Shown here: in pieces, positions 17,248 through 26,371 of the stretch
How positions within the stretch are numbered: position 1 is the first letter of the stretch
Layout: each line of letters begins with the position of its first letter
NCBI RefSeq assembly: GCF_900113675.1
Contig: NZ_FOQE01000019.1
Location: 1-44,224, forward strand
Reading direction: 5' to 3'
From: Pisciglobus halotolerans
Lineage (GTDB): Bacteria; Bacillota; Bacilli; Lactobacillales; Carnobacteriaceae
DNA: 44,224 nt
Position numbers and translations under genes: made by a program
The notes under the pieces: generated by a model
The model's database searches: none
Told to the model about the DNA's origin: nothing
What the model saw: the letters and a program-made list of their open reading frames with translations, nothing else

Positions 17248-19620
17248 TTAGTTTTTAAACTCTACGATCGTTGCGCCATTCCCACCTTGATTTGCAGGTG
17301 CATAGTGGAAGGATTTGACTGAGCGATGTTTTTTAAGTGCTTCTGTTACGCCTTTTCGTAAAGCTCCAGTGCCTTTTCCGTGGACGATCGTGACTTGAGG
17401 ATAATTAGCCAATAATGCAGCATCAAGATAATGATCCAATTCTGCAAGTGCATTTTCATAGCGTTCTCCTCTCAAATCCAGCTGCGGCCGAACATGACTT
17501 TGAGAAGCAGAATGAACCGTGGTTACTTTTCGTTTGGGTTCTTTTTCAGGTTCAGTTGGGGTCAGATCACTTTCAGGCAATTTCATTTTCAACATGCCCA
17601 TTTGTACGATCCACGCGTGTTTATCCGCCTTTTCAACCAGTACCCCTTTTTGGCCAAATGATTCCACTTTAACATCCATGCCTTTTTTAAAAACATTTTT
17701 TTCTTTTTCTTTCCTCAATACTTTATTCTTAGCTAATGCTTCTTCTTCTTGATGATGAAGCTTAGCTAAATCAGACCGTGCTTGGATCAGTTGATGTTCT
17801 TTTACTGTGTCACTGGTCGTTGCTTGAAGCTGCATCCGACGCAAATCAGTAATGATTTGCTCCGCTTTTTCTTGAGATGATTCAACAATTTGATTGGCTT
17901 TTTGTTCAGCCGATTTTATTAACTCTTCTCTTTCTGACCAAAATTGCTGAACCGCCGTTTTTAAATCAGCCAACAAGTCTTGTGCTTCACGAACATCTTC
18001 GCGAACTTCCTGATATTCCATTTCAGTCATCTTACGACTATTTTCTAAGTCAGCGATCATTTCATTCAAGTTTTGTGTTTCTCCGCTGATCAACTGACGC
18101 GCACGCTCAATAATTTCAGGAGCGATCCCTAGACGTTTTGAAATTTCAAAAGCATTGCTTCGTCCAGGCACACCAATCTGCAAACGGTAAGTCGGACTTA
18201 AGGTATCCACATCAAATTCCATGCTGGCATTGATCGTTCCAGGCCGCTCATAACCATAAACTTTCAACTCAGGGTAATGAGACGTCACAAGTACTGAACT
18301 GCCGGCTATGCCGATTTGATCTAATATAGAAATCGCTAAAGCTGCTCCTTCTTGAGGATCTGTTCCAGCACCCAACTCGTCCAAGACGATCAAGCTCTTG
18401 TCATCCATTTTATCTAAAATGGAAACGATATTGGTCATATGAGATGAGAATGTACTCAAGCTTTGCTCAATCGATTGTTCGTCCCCAATATCTGCAAATA
18501 TTTCCTTGAAGACACCGATCTGGCTTTCTTCAACAACAGGAAGCTGCAAACCAGATTGTCCCATTAACTGCAACAACCCTAACGTTTTTAAAATCACTGT
18601 TTTACCACCAGTATTCGGTCCTGTAATAATGACAGCTTGGTGTTCTCCACCAATAAAAATATCATTTGAAACGACTGTTGCTGGATCTAATAACGGATGA
18701 CGTGCTTGGTACAATTTCACATCATTTGCTTCGCTGATTTCTGGACGAACAGCTTGTATGCTTTTGGCATAGGCAGCTTTTGCTCCAATAAAGTCTAGTG
18801 TACCTAATAATTGCATGTTATGGGCGATTTCGTTACTAAACGGCGCAATGTCATTAGATAATTCTGCCAAGATGCGGTCAATTTCATGTCGTTCTTCGAT
18901 TTGCAGCTGACGCAAACGATTATTTTGTTCTACTACACTTCTCGGTTCAATAAACAAAGTTTGTCCACTTGAACTTTGATCATGAACAACCCCGCCAAAA
19001 TGTCCGCGATACTCTTGCTTAACAGGGACAACATAGCGGTCATTACGAATCGTAATGATTGGATCACTCAAATAGCGTGCGCTTTTGCCACGAATGATCG
19101 ATTCTAATTTTTCTCGAACAGCTGATTCACCTTTTTTGATTCCGGTACGGATTCCTCTTAAAGCTGGACTGGCATCATCTAGTACATTGCCCTCTTCATC
19201 TATCGTTTCTCTGATGCGTTGATTCAGAGATGGGGTCTGTGCCAGTTGGTGAATGAGCTGGTATAACCGTGCAAATTCAATACCCGTTTCTTCCAATTGT
19301 TCAAAAAATCTCCGCACTTCTGTTGATGTGCGTAAAATTTTTCCGATCTGTGCAATCTCTGCTCCGTTTAAAACAGCTCCAATTGCTAATCTTTTTAAAT
19401 GCGGTTGTACATTTTCCAGTTGCGGTATTGGCATACTACCGCGCAAACGGATAACTTTTACACCATCATCTGTTTCATCTTGCCATCTTTGTACTTCTTC
19501 AACAGAAGAAGATGGTTTTAATGACATAACTTTTTCTTTTCCTAGGATAGAAGCTGCAAAGGATTTAACTTCATGCAGTATTTTTTGATAATCCATCATT
19601 TGAAGTATTTTTTCGTTCAT
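17248..19620 (-). CDS. mutS2: Endonuclease MutS2
   Basis: A 790-aa MutS2 protein. It lacks the mismatch-recognition domain of MutS. It has the core/lever region (1-~300), the ATPase with Walker A GPNTGGKT (334-341), LDELGAGTDP (Walker B area), a long coiled-coil segment (about 510-640) and a C-terminal Smr nuclease domain (about 715-790; LDLRGERYENAL and HGKGTGALRKGV). The family suppresses recombination and rescues collided ribosomes in Bacillus. I start at ATG 19620, which has AGAGGTG 6 bases before it, rather than TTG 19635. It follows cvpA after a perfect inverted repeat. Confidence 0.95.
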   Translation of the reverse strand: MNEKILQMMDYQKILHEVKSFAASILGKEKVMSLKPSSSVEEVQRWQDETDDGVKVIRLRGSMPIPQLENVQPHLKRLAIGAVLNGAEIAQIGKILRTSTEVRRFFEQLEETGIEFARLYQLIHQLAQTPSLNQRIRETIDEEGNVLDDASPALRGIRTGIKKGESAVREKLESIIRGKSARYLSDPIITIRNDRYVVPVKQEYRGHFGGVVHDQSSSGQTLFIEPRSVVEQNNRLRQLQIEERHEIDRILAELSNDIAPFSNEIAHNMQLLGTLDFIGAKAAYAKSIQAVRPEISEANDVKLYQARHPLLDPATVVSNDIFIGGEHQAVIITGPNTGGKTVILKTLGLLQLMGQSGLQLPVVEESQIGVFKEIFADIGDEQSIEQSLSTFSSHMTNIVSILDKMDDKSLIVLDELGAGTDPQEGAALAISILDQIGIAGSSVLVTSHYPELKVYGYERPGTINASMEFDVDTLSPTYRLQIGVPGRSNAFEISKRLGIAPEIIERARQLISGETQNLNEMIADLENSRKMTEMEYQEVREDVREAQDLLADLKTAVQQFWSEREELIKSAEQKANQIVESSQEKAEQIITDLRRMQLQATTSDTVKEHQLIQARSDLAKLHHQEEEALAKNKVLRKEKEKNVFKKGMDVKVESFGQKGVLVEKADKHAWIVQMGMLKMKLPESDLTPTEPEKEPKRKVTTVHSASQSHVRPQLDLRGERYENALAELDHYLDAALLANYPQVTIVHGKGTGALRKGVTEALKKHRSVKSFHYAPANQGGNGATIVEFKN

Positions 19621-19646
19621 GGTTTCACCTCTCAAACTATTCCTTT

Positions 19647-19696
19647 ACACCACAAGAAATCGTTTCTTTTTTAAGAGAAACGATTTCTTGTGGTGT
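19647..19696. repeat. Perfect 21-bp inverted repeat between cvpA and mutS2
   Basis: Arms 19647-19667 and 19676-19696 are exact reverse complements around an 8-base loop. The outer end touches the first base of the cvpA stop codon. No U-run follows on the minus strand, so a classic terminator is unlikely. It could be an RNase III site, an mRNA stabiliser or a partial attenuator within the operon. Confidence 0.85.
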
Positions 19697-20250
19697 TAAT
19701 GTCTTATACTACTATTGACCCACCATTCATAAATCTGATGAGAAATTTTTGGTGTATGTTCTACGATCGACTGTGCTAATGCATTATGGGCAAATTGTTC
19801 TTGAATAAAGCCAAGCGGCAGCATCGTCAAGATAAATAACAATAAAAAGACAGCCACATAAGAAACAACTCCGCCAAGCACTGCCCCGCCAAGTTTATTC
19901 ACTTGTTTGATGATTGGTAAAGCTGTTACCCCATTTAACAATCCGCCAACAAATCGCGTCAACAACCAGCCGATACCTAGCAGCAGTAAAAAGGAAATGC
20001 CATTGTAAAAAGCATCATCCAAATGCAGGGCGATAGCCTGATCATAATAAACAAATGTATCATTTAAAGAAGCTTGCGGATAAGGAACCAGCAATTTTAA
20101 ATGATTTGCAGCTTTTAAGTAATATTGGCTGGCAAAATAATAAGAAACTGCATAGCCCACTGTCAATATCAGCTGTAAAACTAACCCTCTTCTGGCACCG
20201 CTATACATTCCAATAAAAAGTATGAATATGATTCCTAGTGTCATCCACAT
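19696..20250 (-). CDS. cvpA: CvpA family membrane protein
   Basis: A 184-aa membrane protein with about four transmembrane helices (about 3-20, 22-42, 75-98 and 115-145), matching the CvpA/colicin V production family. The molecular function is not known; mutants in other bacteria show envelope and biofilm phenotypes. The ATG at 20250 follows AAAAGGATG at 10-12 bases, a somewhat long spacing; the ATG two codons later is an alternative. The gene follows zapA by 18 bp, in the zapA-cvpA-mutS2 order common to Firmicutes. Confidence 0.87.
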   Translation of the reverse strand: MWMTLGIIFILFIGMYSGARRGLVLQLILTVGYAVSYYFASQYYLKAANHLKLLVPYPQASLNDTFVYYDQAIALHLDDAFYNGISFLLLLGIGWLLTRFVGGLLNGVTALPIIKQVNKLGGAVLGGVVSYVAVFLLLFILTMLPLGFIQEQFAHNALAQSIVEHTPKISHQIYEWWVNSSIRH

Positions 20251-20268
20251 ATCTTCTTGTCATCCTTT

Positions 20269-20559
20269 TTAATCAACATGTTCCATGTTTGATTCTCTTA
20301 ATTTTTGTTTCAGTTCTTCAATCTCTTTTTCCATTTTTTGCATGTTAATTTGCATTTCGATTTGATCAGAGACAGCATTGACTGCTGCCAAAACGGCTCT
20401 TCTTTCTGGATCCAATCCGCTCGTCAATGCTTCAATTTGTCTTAACTGTTCATCGACTGTCTGTTCTACAAGCTGCAAATGTTTTTGAGAGCGTGCCCCT
20501 ATAATGGTATAGTTTTTTCCAGCAATTTTTGCTTTATACCGTATTTTTTTATCAGACAC
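20269..20559 (-). CDS. zapA: Cell division protein ZapA
   Basis: A 96-aa protein that promotes bundling of FtsZ filaments at the division site. The N-terminal globular part (KIRYKAKIAGKNYTIIG...) and the C-terminal coiled coil (about 55-95, rich in Glu, Met, Gln and Lys) are typical. I start at GTG 20559, because AGGAGG lies 7 bases upstream; the ATG at 20583 would place the ribosome-binding site inside the gene. It starts the zapA-cvpA-mutS2-trxA run. In most relatives it lies next to divergent rnhC. Here the Mga-like gene separates the two. Confidence 0.88.
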   Translation of the reverse strand: MSDKKIRYKAKIAGKNYTIIGARSQKHLQLVEQTVDEQLRQIEALTSGLDPERRAVLAAVNAVSDQIEMQINMQKMEKEIEELKQKLRESNMEHVD

Positions 20560-20725
20560 TATCCATCCTCCTAAAATTCGCATTTCTCTTATTTTAACAC
20601 GAATGACGGTAAGAATGCGAAAAAAATTTAGGAAAAAATCTGTCGATTGATAGAAATTTACGACAGAAAGTTTCCTGAATACGCGGTATCATTTTAAATG
20701 CTCTCCAAAATGTTTTATAAGCAAG

Positions 20726-22180
20726 TTATCTCTGTTGCTTTTCTACCTTTTCCAAAACTGTGCGAATATGATGCCAATTGCGATGATTGGGGGCATATTC
20801 GATACTAACGACAGGAACAGTATGATCCGTTTGTTTTTGCAGAAAAGGATCGATTTTCATATCCGTTATCACCATATCAACTTTTTTTTGCAGCTTTTTT
20901 ACTTCTGATAAAGGATAACATTCTAACTTATTAGGGAATTGATGGATCAATAACTCAGAAATAAAGTATTCATGATCGACCCCAAACTGGGAAACAACTT
21001 CCACACAAATCTTTTTTTCTTTTTCAATGATTTGTTGTGTCAAATTTTTCCATGAAACAGCTAAAGTATATAAGAAACTATAAGGCTCTTCTTTCATTTT
21101 TTTAGTCCAAGGCTGCTGCCACTGGTCTAATGTCATAAGCGTTTGATCAATAAAAGAAGCATAAACATCTACTGAATGAAGTAACGTTTTTCGTGTTGGA
21201 TTCCAAAACAAATCATTTGGCCCTTTAAAAGCTTCTTTATAAATATAGTGTTTAAACAACTTATCGTTGACATATTCTTTATTACTCATCTGAACTTCCT
21301 GTTGATAGGTCAATTGCTCTAAGAAACGCCCTATATCCGTATAGGTTTCCCACAAATTTGAATGGGCTTTAATGGACTGTATATCTGTAAAAGCAAAGCG
21401 ATTCATAAAATAAAAACCAAAAAATTCTTTCTCATTTGCTGGTAAAGAGAAGGATAAAAGCTTTTCACTTTCGTCAATCAATTGTTTAACGGACTGGGAA
21501 ACAGGAACAATTGGAGCATATTCTTTCAAGAGATACCCTTTTTGGATACGGTCCAAACAAACTGCTGTCCACACAATCATTTTGCTGATGATCACTGTTG
21601 AAAATGATTCTTGTGAAGAAGTCGTCAATTGTTGAACAAATGCCGTTGCTTCATCAATAAAAGGAATGTCCAATTCTGAAAAATTCAATCCTGTTAGCTC
21701 CCAAAAAAAGACACAATAGAAAAAGCGAATTTGCTCTTCTCTTCCCTCTAAAGCAACGGGTTTTGTTTTTATCGATAAATCAAATTTTTTCAGTGCTTCT
21801 TTGATTTGCTTCATGCTGCGCGTAACTGAAGAAAGACTGGTGTATAAGTAAGCTGCATAGTCTGTCAATGTATGTAACTGTTCTTCATACAATAAACTGA
21901 GCAGCTGAACATTGAGATTTTCTTTTATAATTTCTTGGTAAATCGTATTTTGTTCAAAAAAGTCAGGTGTGATCAGCTGAATGCCATTTTTTTTGGAGGT
22001 TTTTATAAATAGATCTTCTTTAAAATAGTGTTCGAAAAACTGAATATCGCTTTTGATACTACGCTGTGAGCAATCTAGTTGTTTTGCAATATTTTCAATC
22101 AAGAGCCAACCATCTTGGGATGCCAATATTTCAAGCAATTGTAAACGTCGCAACGAGCTTGAATCTAATAACAACCTCAT
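20726..22180 (-). CDS. Mga/AtxA-like transcriptional regulator
   Basis: A 484-aa regulator of the Mga/AtxA class. An N-terminal HTH (about 10-55, SSLRRLQLLEILASQDGWLL-like, then SQRSIKSDIQFFEHYF) is followed by a second Mga HTH (about 95-160). PRD-like helical repeats lie at about 175-370. The C-terminal segment (about 400-480, with DMVITDMKIDP) resembles a PTS EIIB-like domain. Such proteins respond to PTS phosphorylation and control virulence or surface genes in streptococci, enterococci and Bacillus anthracis. The ATG at 22180 has AGGGGTG 6 bases upstream. A TATAAT with a TGG extension lies at 22211-22216. No target operon is visible. The gene is inserted between zapA and rnhC. Confidence 0.82.
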   Translation of the reverse strand: MRLLLDSSSLRRLQLLEILASQDGWLLIENIAKQLDCSQRSIKSDIQFFEHYFKEDLFIKTSKKNGIQLITPDFFEQNTIYQEIIKENLNVQLLSLLYEEQLHTLTDYAAYLYTSLSSVTRSMKQIKEALKKFDLSIKTKPVALEGREEQIRFFYCVFFWELTGLNFSELDIPFIDEATAFVQQLTTSSQESFSTVIISKMIVWTAVCLDRIQKGYLLKEYAPIVPVSQSVKQLIDESEKLLSFSLPANEKEFFGFYFMNRFAFTDIQSIKAHSNLWETYTDIGRFLEQLTYQQEVQMSNKEYVNDKLFKHYIYKEAFKGPNDLFWNPTRKTLLHSVDVYASFIDQTLMTLDQWQQPWTKKMKEEPYSFLYTLAVSWKNLTQQIIEKEKKICVEVVSQFGVDHEYFISELLIHQFPNKLECYPLSEVKKLQKKVDMVITDMKIDPFLQKQTDHTVPVVSIEYAPNHRNWHHIRTVLEKVEKQQR

Positions 22181-22261
22181 TGTTTTCACCCCTATGTGCC
22201 ATTTTCTTCATTATACCATAATATAACATAGGTGAGTTATTGATATCTTTGCTGAAAAATA

Positions 22262-22290
22262 AAAAACTATCTGGAAGACAGATAGTTTTT
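22262..22290 (-). terminator. Hairpin with U-run upstream of the Mga-like gene
   Basis: AAAAACTATCT and AGATAGTTTTT are perfect arms. On the minus strand the stem is followed by TTTTTTATTTTT. It would end leftward transcription before the Mga-like promoter. It could also serve as the weak end of rightward transcripts. Confidence 0.55.
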
Positions 22291-22303
22291 AAGAGAGGAA
22301 AAA

Positions 22304-22351
22304 ATGAGGATAAAATCGGTGAACAATAAAAAAATTAAGCGAGGACAATAA
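22304..22351 (+). CDS. Possible short peptide gene, 15 aa
   Basis: A 15-codon frame (MRIKSVNNKKIKRGQ) has a GAGAGG site 5 bases upstream. The peptide is very basic and has no hydrophobic part. It lies beside a Mga-like regulator, but such peptides are not known partners of that family. Its length makes chance likely, and no promoter was found. Confidence 0.15.
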   Translation: MRIKSVNNKKIKRGQ

Positions 22352-22743
22352 GAAAGATGATACTATGCACGCTGTTTTCTCAAAAACAACTGCCACTATT
22401 CCTGTTTTGAATAGATGGTTTCTTTCATTGGGGGTGTTTTTGAGTTATAGTTTCCATATCCATTTGCATATATTGAACAAAAGCACTGGTTTTCTATTTT
22501 ATAGGAGCGCTAGTAATCACGGGAAAAACAAAAGGGACGCAAAACAACTGAAACAATAGACATTTTTTTTGTGAATCCCTCCCCATTTTTTATTACCCTT
22601 ATCATACCAAATTTACTTTCTTTGTGGGTTCCAATTGCTGCCTTTTGTCGTGCACTTTTTGACACGTTCTAAAGGCTTAAGGGCTTATTTTGTCGTATGT
22701 GACACATTTTGTACAGCTTTTCTCTTTGAACACAAGAAAGTGA

Positions 22744-22771
22744 TTGGTCATTTAAAGCGAAATGGTATAAT
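22744..22771 (+). promoter_or_regulatory. Promoter of rnhC
   Basis: TTGGTC is followed after 16 bases by TATAAT, with a TGG extension before the -10. It lies 43 bp upstream of the rnhC start. Confidence 0.65.
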
Positions 22772-22814
22772 AAGAGGCATGGAAAGTTTTTTTAAGCATG
22801 AAAGGAGTTTGTCA

Positions 22815-23741
22815 ATGGCAAACGAAGTACTAAAAGTTTCCGCTGAAACGATAAAAGAAATGGAAACATTTTATCAGAACCATTTAAAACAACCAGCACC
22901 TCCAGGAAGTGTATTTGCTGCTAAAAAAGGCCCTGTCAGCATCACTGCTTATCGATCAGGAAAAGTTCTGTTCCAAGGCAGCCGCTCAGAACAAGAGGCT
23001 GAAATATGGCAAAAAGAGGCAACAACTCAAGCGCCTAAAAAAAAGACCGTAAAAGCTACTCACTTGCCAAAGGACTTTTCAAATTGGTCCGTCATTGGGA
23101 GCGACGAGGTTGGCACCGGCAGTTACTTCGGTCCATTAACCGTTGTCGCCGCCTATGTACCTAAAGAAAAGATTGCTTTAGTAAAAGAGCTGGGTGTGCG
23201 AGATTCTAAAGATATGCGCGATACCGAGATCATCAGCGTTGCCAAAGATTTGCTGACATTTCTTCCCCATAGTTTGTTAACAGTGATGCCGGAAAAATAC
23301 AACGCTATTCAACCGAGCATGAGCCAAGGGAAAATGAAAGCTATCCTTCATAATCAGGCGCTGAATCATCTGATGACAAAAATTGCTCCTGACCAGCCAG
23401 ACGGCATTTTGATCGATCAATTCGAACTGCCTAGTACTTATTTTAAACACATTCAAGATCAACCGATCCAAGTTCGCGAGAAAGTTTTTTTTGAAACAAA
23501 AGGAGAAAGTCATCATCTTGCTGTAGCAGCTGCCTCGATCTTGGCTCGCTATGCATTCCTAAAGGGGTTAGACACTTTAACAGCAAAAGCAGGCCTTACT
23601 ATCCCTTCCGGTGCTGGAAGCAATGTCGATTTAGTTGCTGCCCGCTTGTTAAAAAAAGGCGGTCTGTCTTATTTGGGTCAATTTGCTAAATTGCATTTCG
23701 CTAATACTGAAAAAGCCAAAAAAATCGCTGGATTTAAATAA
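22815..23741 (+). CDS. rnhC: Ribonuclease HIII
   Basis: A 308-aa RNase HIII, which cleaves RNA in RNA/DNA hybrids and so removes R-loops and Okazaki primers. The N-terminal ~85 residues are the TBP-like substrate-binding extension peculiar to HIII. The catalytic domain begins at SDEVGTGSYFGP (Asp97, Glu98), with further acidic residues in VRDSKDM and the ILID segment. The open frame extends 60 codons upstream, but ATG 22815 has AAAGGAG 7 bases before it and gives the usual length. It is divergent from the zapA run and is convergent with pheT. Confidence 0.94.
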   Translation: MANEVLKVSAETIKEMETFYQNHLKQPAPPGSVFAAKKGPVSITAYRSGKVLFQGSRSEQEAEIWQKEATTQAPKKKTVKATHLPKDFSNWSVIGSDEVGTGSYFGPLTVVAAYVPKEKIALVKELGVRDSKDMRDTEIISVAKDLLTFLPHSLLTVMPEKYNAIQPSMSQGKMKAILHNQALNHLMTKIAPDQPDGILIDQFELPSTYFKHIQDQPIQVREKVFFETKGESHHLAVAAASILARYAFLKGLDTLTAKAGLTIPSGAGSNVDLVAARLLKKGGLSYLGQFAKLHFANTEKAKKIAGFK

Positions 23742-23772
23742 TTCTTTTGTTTTATCCGCCGAAGAAAACATA

Positions 23773-23799
23773 TTTACCAACGTTAGAAGATAAAGAACC
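23773..23799 (-). repeat. Solo end of the structured repeat element
   Basis: This 27-base sequence, read as its complement, matches the left end of copy 1 (8957-8983) at 24 of 27 positions and also resembles copy 2 (34688-34714). The body and opposite end of the element are absent. It lies between convergent rnhC and pheT. Confidence 0.6.
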
Positions 23800-23907
23800 A
23801 AAAAAGAAGACAACCGTTAACCTGCTTTGGCCTGTTAGCCCTCCTACCAATTGAAAGATGGTAGGAAGGATAACAAACTCAAGGTTACCAGTGTCTTCTT
23901 TTTTTAC
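23800..23907. terminator. Extended nested hairpin and bidirectional terminator between rnhC and pheT
   Basis: A long structure is built of nested stems. The outer stem pairs AAAAAAGAAGACA with TGTCTTCTTTTTTT; inside it TAACC pairs with GGTTA, then CTGTTA/TAACA with CC/GG, and finally CCTACCA with TGGTAGG. T-runs follow on both strands. It is far longer than a normal terminator and could be a structured RNA. Confidence 0.7.
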
Positions 23908-23952
23908 GCTTCATGTTTTTGTTTCTTTAGTATCTGAAAAGCTATTAGAACA

Positions 23953-26367
23953 TTAACGAATTTCTGCTTGTACTTGTTCAACCAAAGCTGATTGTACTTT
24001 ATCAAATGCTTTGCTGACTTCTTCCTCAACCAAGGTAGCTGTTGGGTTAAGATAAGAAAGTGTATAAGCTAACGATTTTTTACCCGTTTCGATATTTTCA
24101 CCTTGGTAGACATCAAATAGATGCACAGCCGTTAAATACTTGCCGCCATTTTCTTTGATCACTTCTACTATTTGTTTATTAGAAACGGTTTCGTCTACCA
24201 TTAACGCAATATCTCTTGACATACCTGGATACTTCGGCACCGGTTGGTAAATTGTCGCATGTTTTTCGGCATTTACGATAGCCTGGAAGTTGAATTCAAA
24301 AACATAAGTTTCTTTTAAGTCTCGTTCTTTAGCAACTGATGGATGAAGCTGTCCGGCAAAGCCAATCATCTCATCGCCCAACATAATTGCAGCTGTTCTT
24401 CCAGGATGCAAAAGCGGGAGATCTGTTCGCTGAACAAAAGTGATTGGTTCAACCAAACCATAAGCAGCAAACATTTCTTCTAAGATTCCTTTTATGACAA
24501 AGAAATCAATTCTTTGTTCTTTTCCTTGCCAATCTGCCTGCTGCAAAGAACCTGTCAAGGCACCTGCTACATGTTCTTCTTCGATCGGAAGCGTTTGTTC
24601 TGAACTTGTGTAGAATACTCGACCATTTTCATATAAGGCAACATTTTGATTGTGATGAGCGATATTATAAGACAAGTCATCTAACAAACCGCTCAACAGA
24701 CTCATCCGCAATGTGCTATGATCTTCACTCATCGGCATTTCAAGTTGAATCCTATCGCTTTCTCGCATAGAAAAGGCTGCTGCTTTTTCAGGCGTTGTCA
24801 ATACATAACTGATGGCTTGTGATAAGCCGCTGCCTTCAAGAAAATGCTTCGTATGACGGGTCAGGCGTTGCTTTTCATTTAAATACCCAGGATGAGAAGC
24901 GCTGATCGGTAAAGTAGAAGGTAGATTGTCATAACCATAAATACGAGCTACTTCTTCAATCAAATCTGCTTCGATTGCGATGTCCCAACGTCTTGGCGGA
25001 ATGATAACGGCAAAAGTTCCATTTGAAATCGATGCGTCAAAACCAAGTTGATCAAAAATGCTTGTCACTTCATCCTCAGACAACTCAGTTCCAAGCGCAT
25101 GATTGATCTTTTCTAAAGTGATAGAAACAGTGACATCTTTTGCTTCAACAGAACGAGCTTCTGCTATTCCTGAAACGATACGACCACCAGCCAGTTCCGC
25201 CATCCACGCTGCTGCTTGCTTACCAGCTTCTTGAACAGTAGCTAGATTAATGCCTTTTTCAAAACGAGCACTTGATTCACTGCGTAAATTTAAAGCCTTT
25301 GCTGTCTTACGAATCGAAATAGGATCGAACAATGCAGCTTCTAAAGCAACCGTTACTGTTTCATCTGTAATATGGGAATCAAGCCCTCCCATCACTCCTG
25401 CTAAAGCAATCGGCTTTTCGCCATTTGTGATCACAATATTTTCTGGCGAAAGTGTTCTTTCCTCTTCATCTAAAGTGACGATCTTTTCTTCAGCCTTAGC
25501 CCGTCTCACATAAATTTCTTTTGAGCCTAATTTATCGTAATCAAAGGCATGAAGCGGCTGACCATATTCCAGCAAAATATAGTTCGTGATATCAACAATA
25601 TTATTCACTGGACGAATACCTGCATTCATCAATTTCGTCTGCAGCCACAACGGACTTTCTTTCACTGTTACATCCTTAATGATTTGGATCGAATAAATCG
25701 GTGTGTCTGCTGGATTTTCAACAGACACTTGCATGTCTTGTTTGATATCTTCCGATGGATCTTCAACATAATCCAGTTCAGGGAACGTCACTTTTTTGTT
25801 ATAGATCGCTCCTACTTCATAAGCCGTTCCACGCATACTCAAAGCATCCGCGCGATTAGGCGTGATCGACATATCTAAGATCGCATCATCCATCGACAGA
25901 TAAGAAAATACCTCTTCTCCTGGAACAGCTTCATTCGGTAAAACATAGATGCCTTCTGCATATTTTTTAGGCACGACATGATCAGTATAACCTAACTCCT
26001 CAAGCGAACAGATCATACCATTTGAAACGACTCCGCGCATTTTTCCTTTTTTGATCTTTTTGTTCCCGGTGATGCGTGAACCAGGCAAAGCAACGATAAC
26101 CTTTTGTCCAGCCGCAATGTTTGGCGCTCCACACACGATTTGCAGTACTTCTTCTCCGACATCTACTTGGCAGATATGCAAGTGATTGGAATCTGGATGA
26201 TCAACGACTTCTACCGCGTGCCCGACGACGATTTTCTTCAATCCTTCACTTGGATAATCGACGCCTTCGATCTCGATTCCTGTACGACTCATTTTTTCAG
26301 CTAATTCATCTGGTGTGATGCCTTCTAAATCGACATACTCTGTCAACCACTTATATGATACGTTCAT
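23953..26367 (-). CDS. pheT: Phenylalanyl-tRNA synthetase, beta subunit
   Basis: An 804-aa beta subunit of the (alpha-beta)2 enzyme that charges tRNA-Phe. The N-terminal EMAP/OB tRNA-binding domain (about 40-150), the B3/B4 editing domain (about 210-390), the B5 domain (about 405-475), the catalytic-like core and the C-terminal ferredoxin-fold anticodon-binding domain (about 710-804) are all represented in order. The length is typical. The gene starts 4 bp after pheS, so it is translationally linked to it, and is controlled by the Phe T-box upstream of pheS. Confidence 0.96.
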   Translation of the reverse strand: MNVSYKWLTEYVDLEGITPDELAEKMSRTGIEIEGVDYPSEGLKKIVVGHAVEVVDHPDSNHLHICQVDVGEEVLQIVCGAPNIAAGQKVIVALPGSRITGNKKIKKGKMRGVVSNGMICSLEELGYTDHVVPKKYAEGIYVLPNEAVPGEEVFSYLSMDDAILDMSITPNRADALSMRGTAYEVGAIYNKKVTFPELDYVEDPSEDIKQDMQVSVENPADTPIYSIQIIKDVTVKESPLWLQTKLMNAGIRPVNNIVDITNYILLEYGQPLHAFDYDKLGSKEIYVRRAKAEEKIVTLDEEERTLSPENIVITNGEKPIALAGVMGGLDSHITDETVTVALEAALFDPISIRKTAKALNLRSESSARFEKGINLATVQEAGKQAAAWMAELAGGRIVSGIAEARSVEAKDVTVSITLEKINHALGTELSEDEVTSIFDQLGFDASISNGTFAVIIPPRRWDIAIEADLIEEVARIYGYDNLPSTLPISASHPGYLNEKQRLTRHTKHFLEGSGLSQAISYVLTTPEKAAAFSMRESDRIQLEMPMSEDHSTLRMSLLSGLLDDLSYNIAHHNQNVALYENGRVFYTSSEQTLPIEEEHVAGALTGSLQQADWQGKEQRIDFFVIKGILEEMFAAYGLVEPITFVQRTDLPLLHPGRTAAIMLGDEMIGFAGQLHPSVAKERDLKETYVFEFNFQAIVNAEKHATIYQPVPKYPGMSRDIALMVDETVSNKQIVEVIKENGGKYLTAVHLFDVYQGENIETGKKSLAYTLSYLNPTATLVEEEVSKAFDKVQSALVEQVQAEIR

Positions 26368-26371
26368 CCTT

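Larger units (their letters stand above)
22181..22814. other. Long gap between the Mga-like gene and rnhC
   Basis: These 634 bases hold the regulator's promoter (TATAAT rc at 22211-22216), a hairpin at 22262-22290, a possible 15-codon frame and the rnhC promoter at 22744-22771. The 22360-22640 segment has a 64-codon open frame without a good ribosome-binding site and no recognisable product. Confidence 0.5.

Noticed and set aside
22365-22559. Open frame of 64 codons in the gap before rnhC
   Set aside because: It has no good ribosome-binding site or recognisable product, and its composition resembles translated AT-rich intergenic DNA.
22635-22814. 60-codon N-terminal extension of rnhC
   Set aside because: It includes the -35/-10 promoter (22744-22771) and the ribosome-binding site of the real start at 22815.
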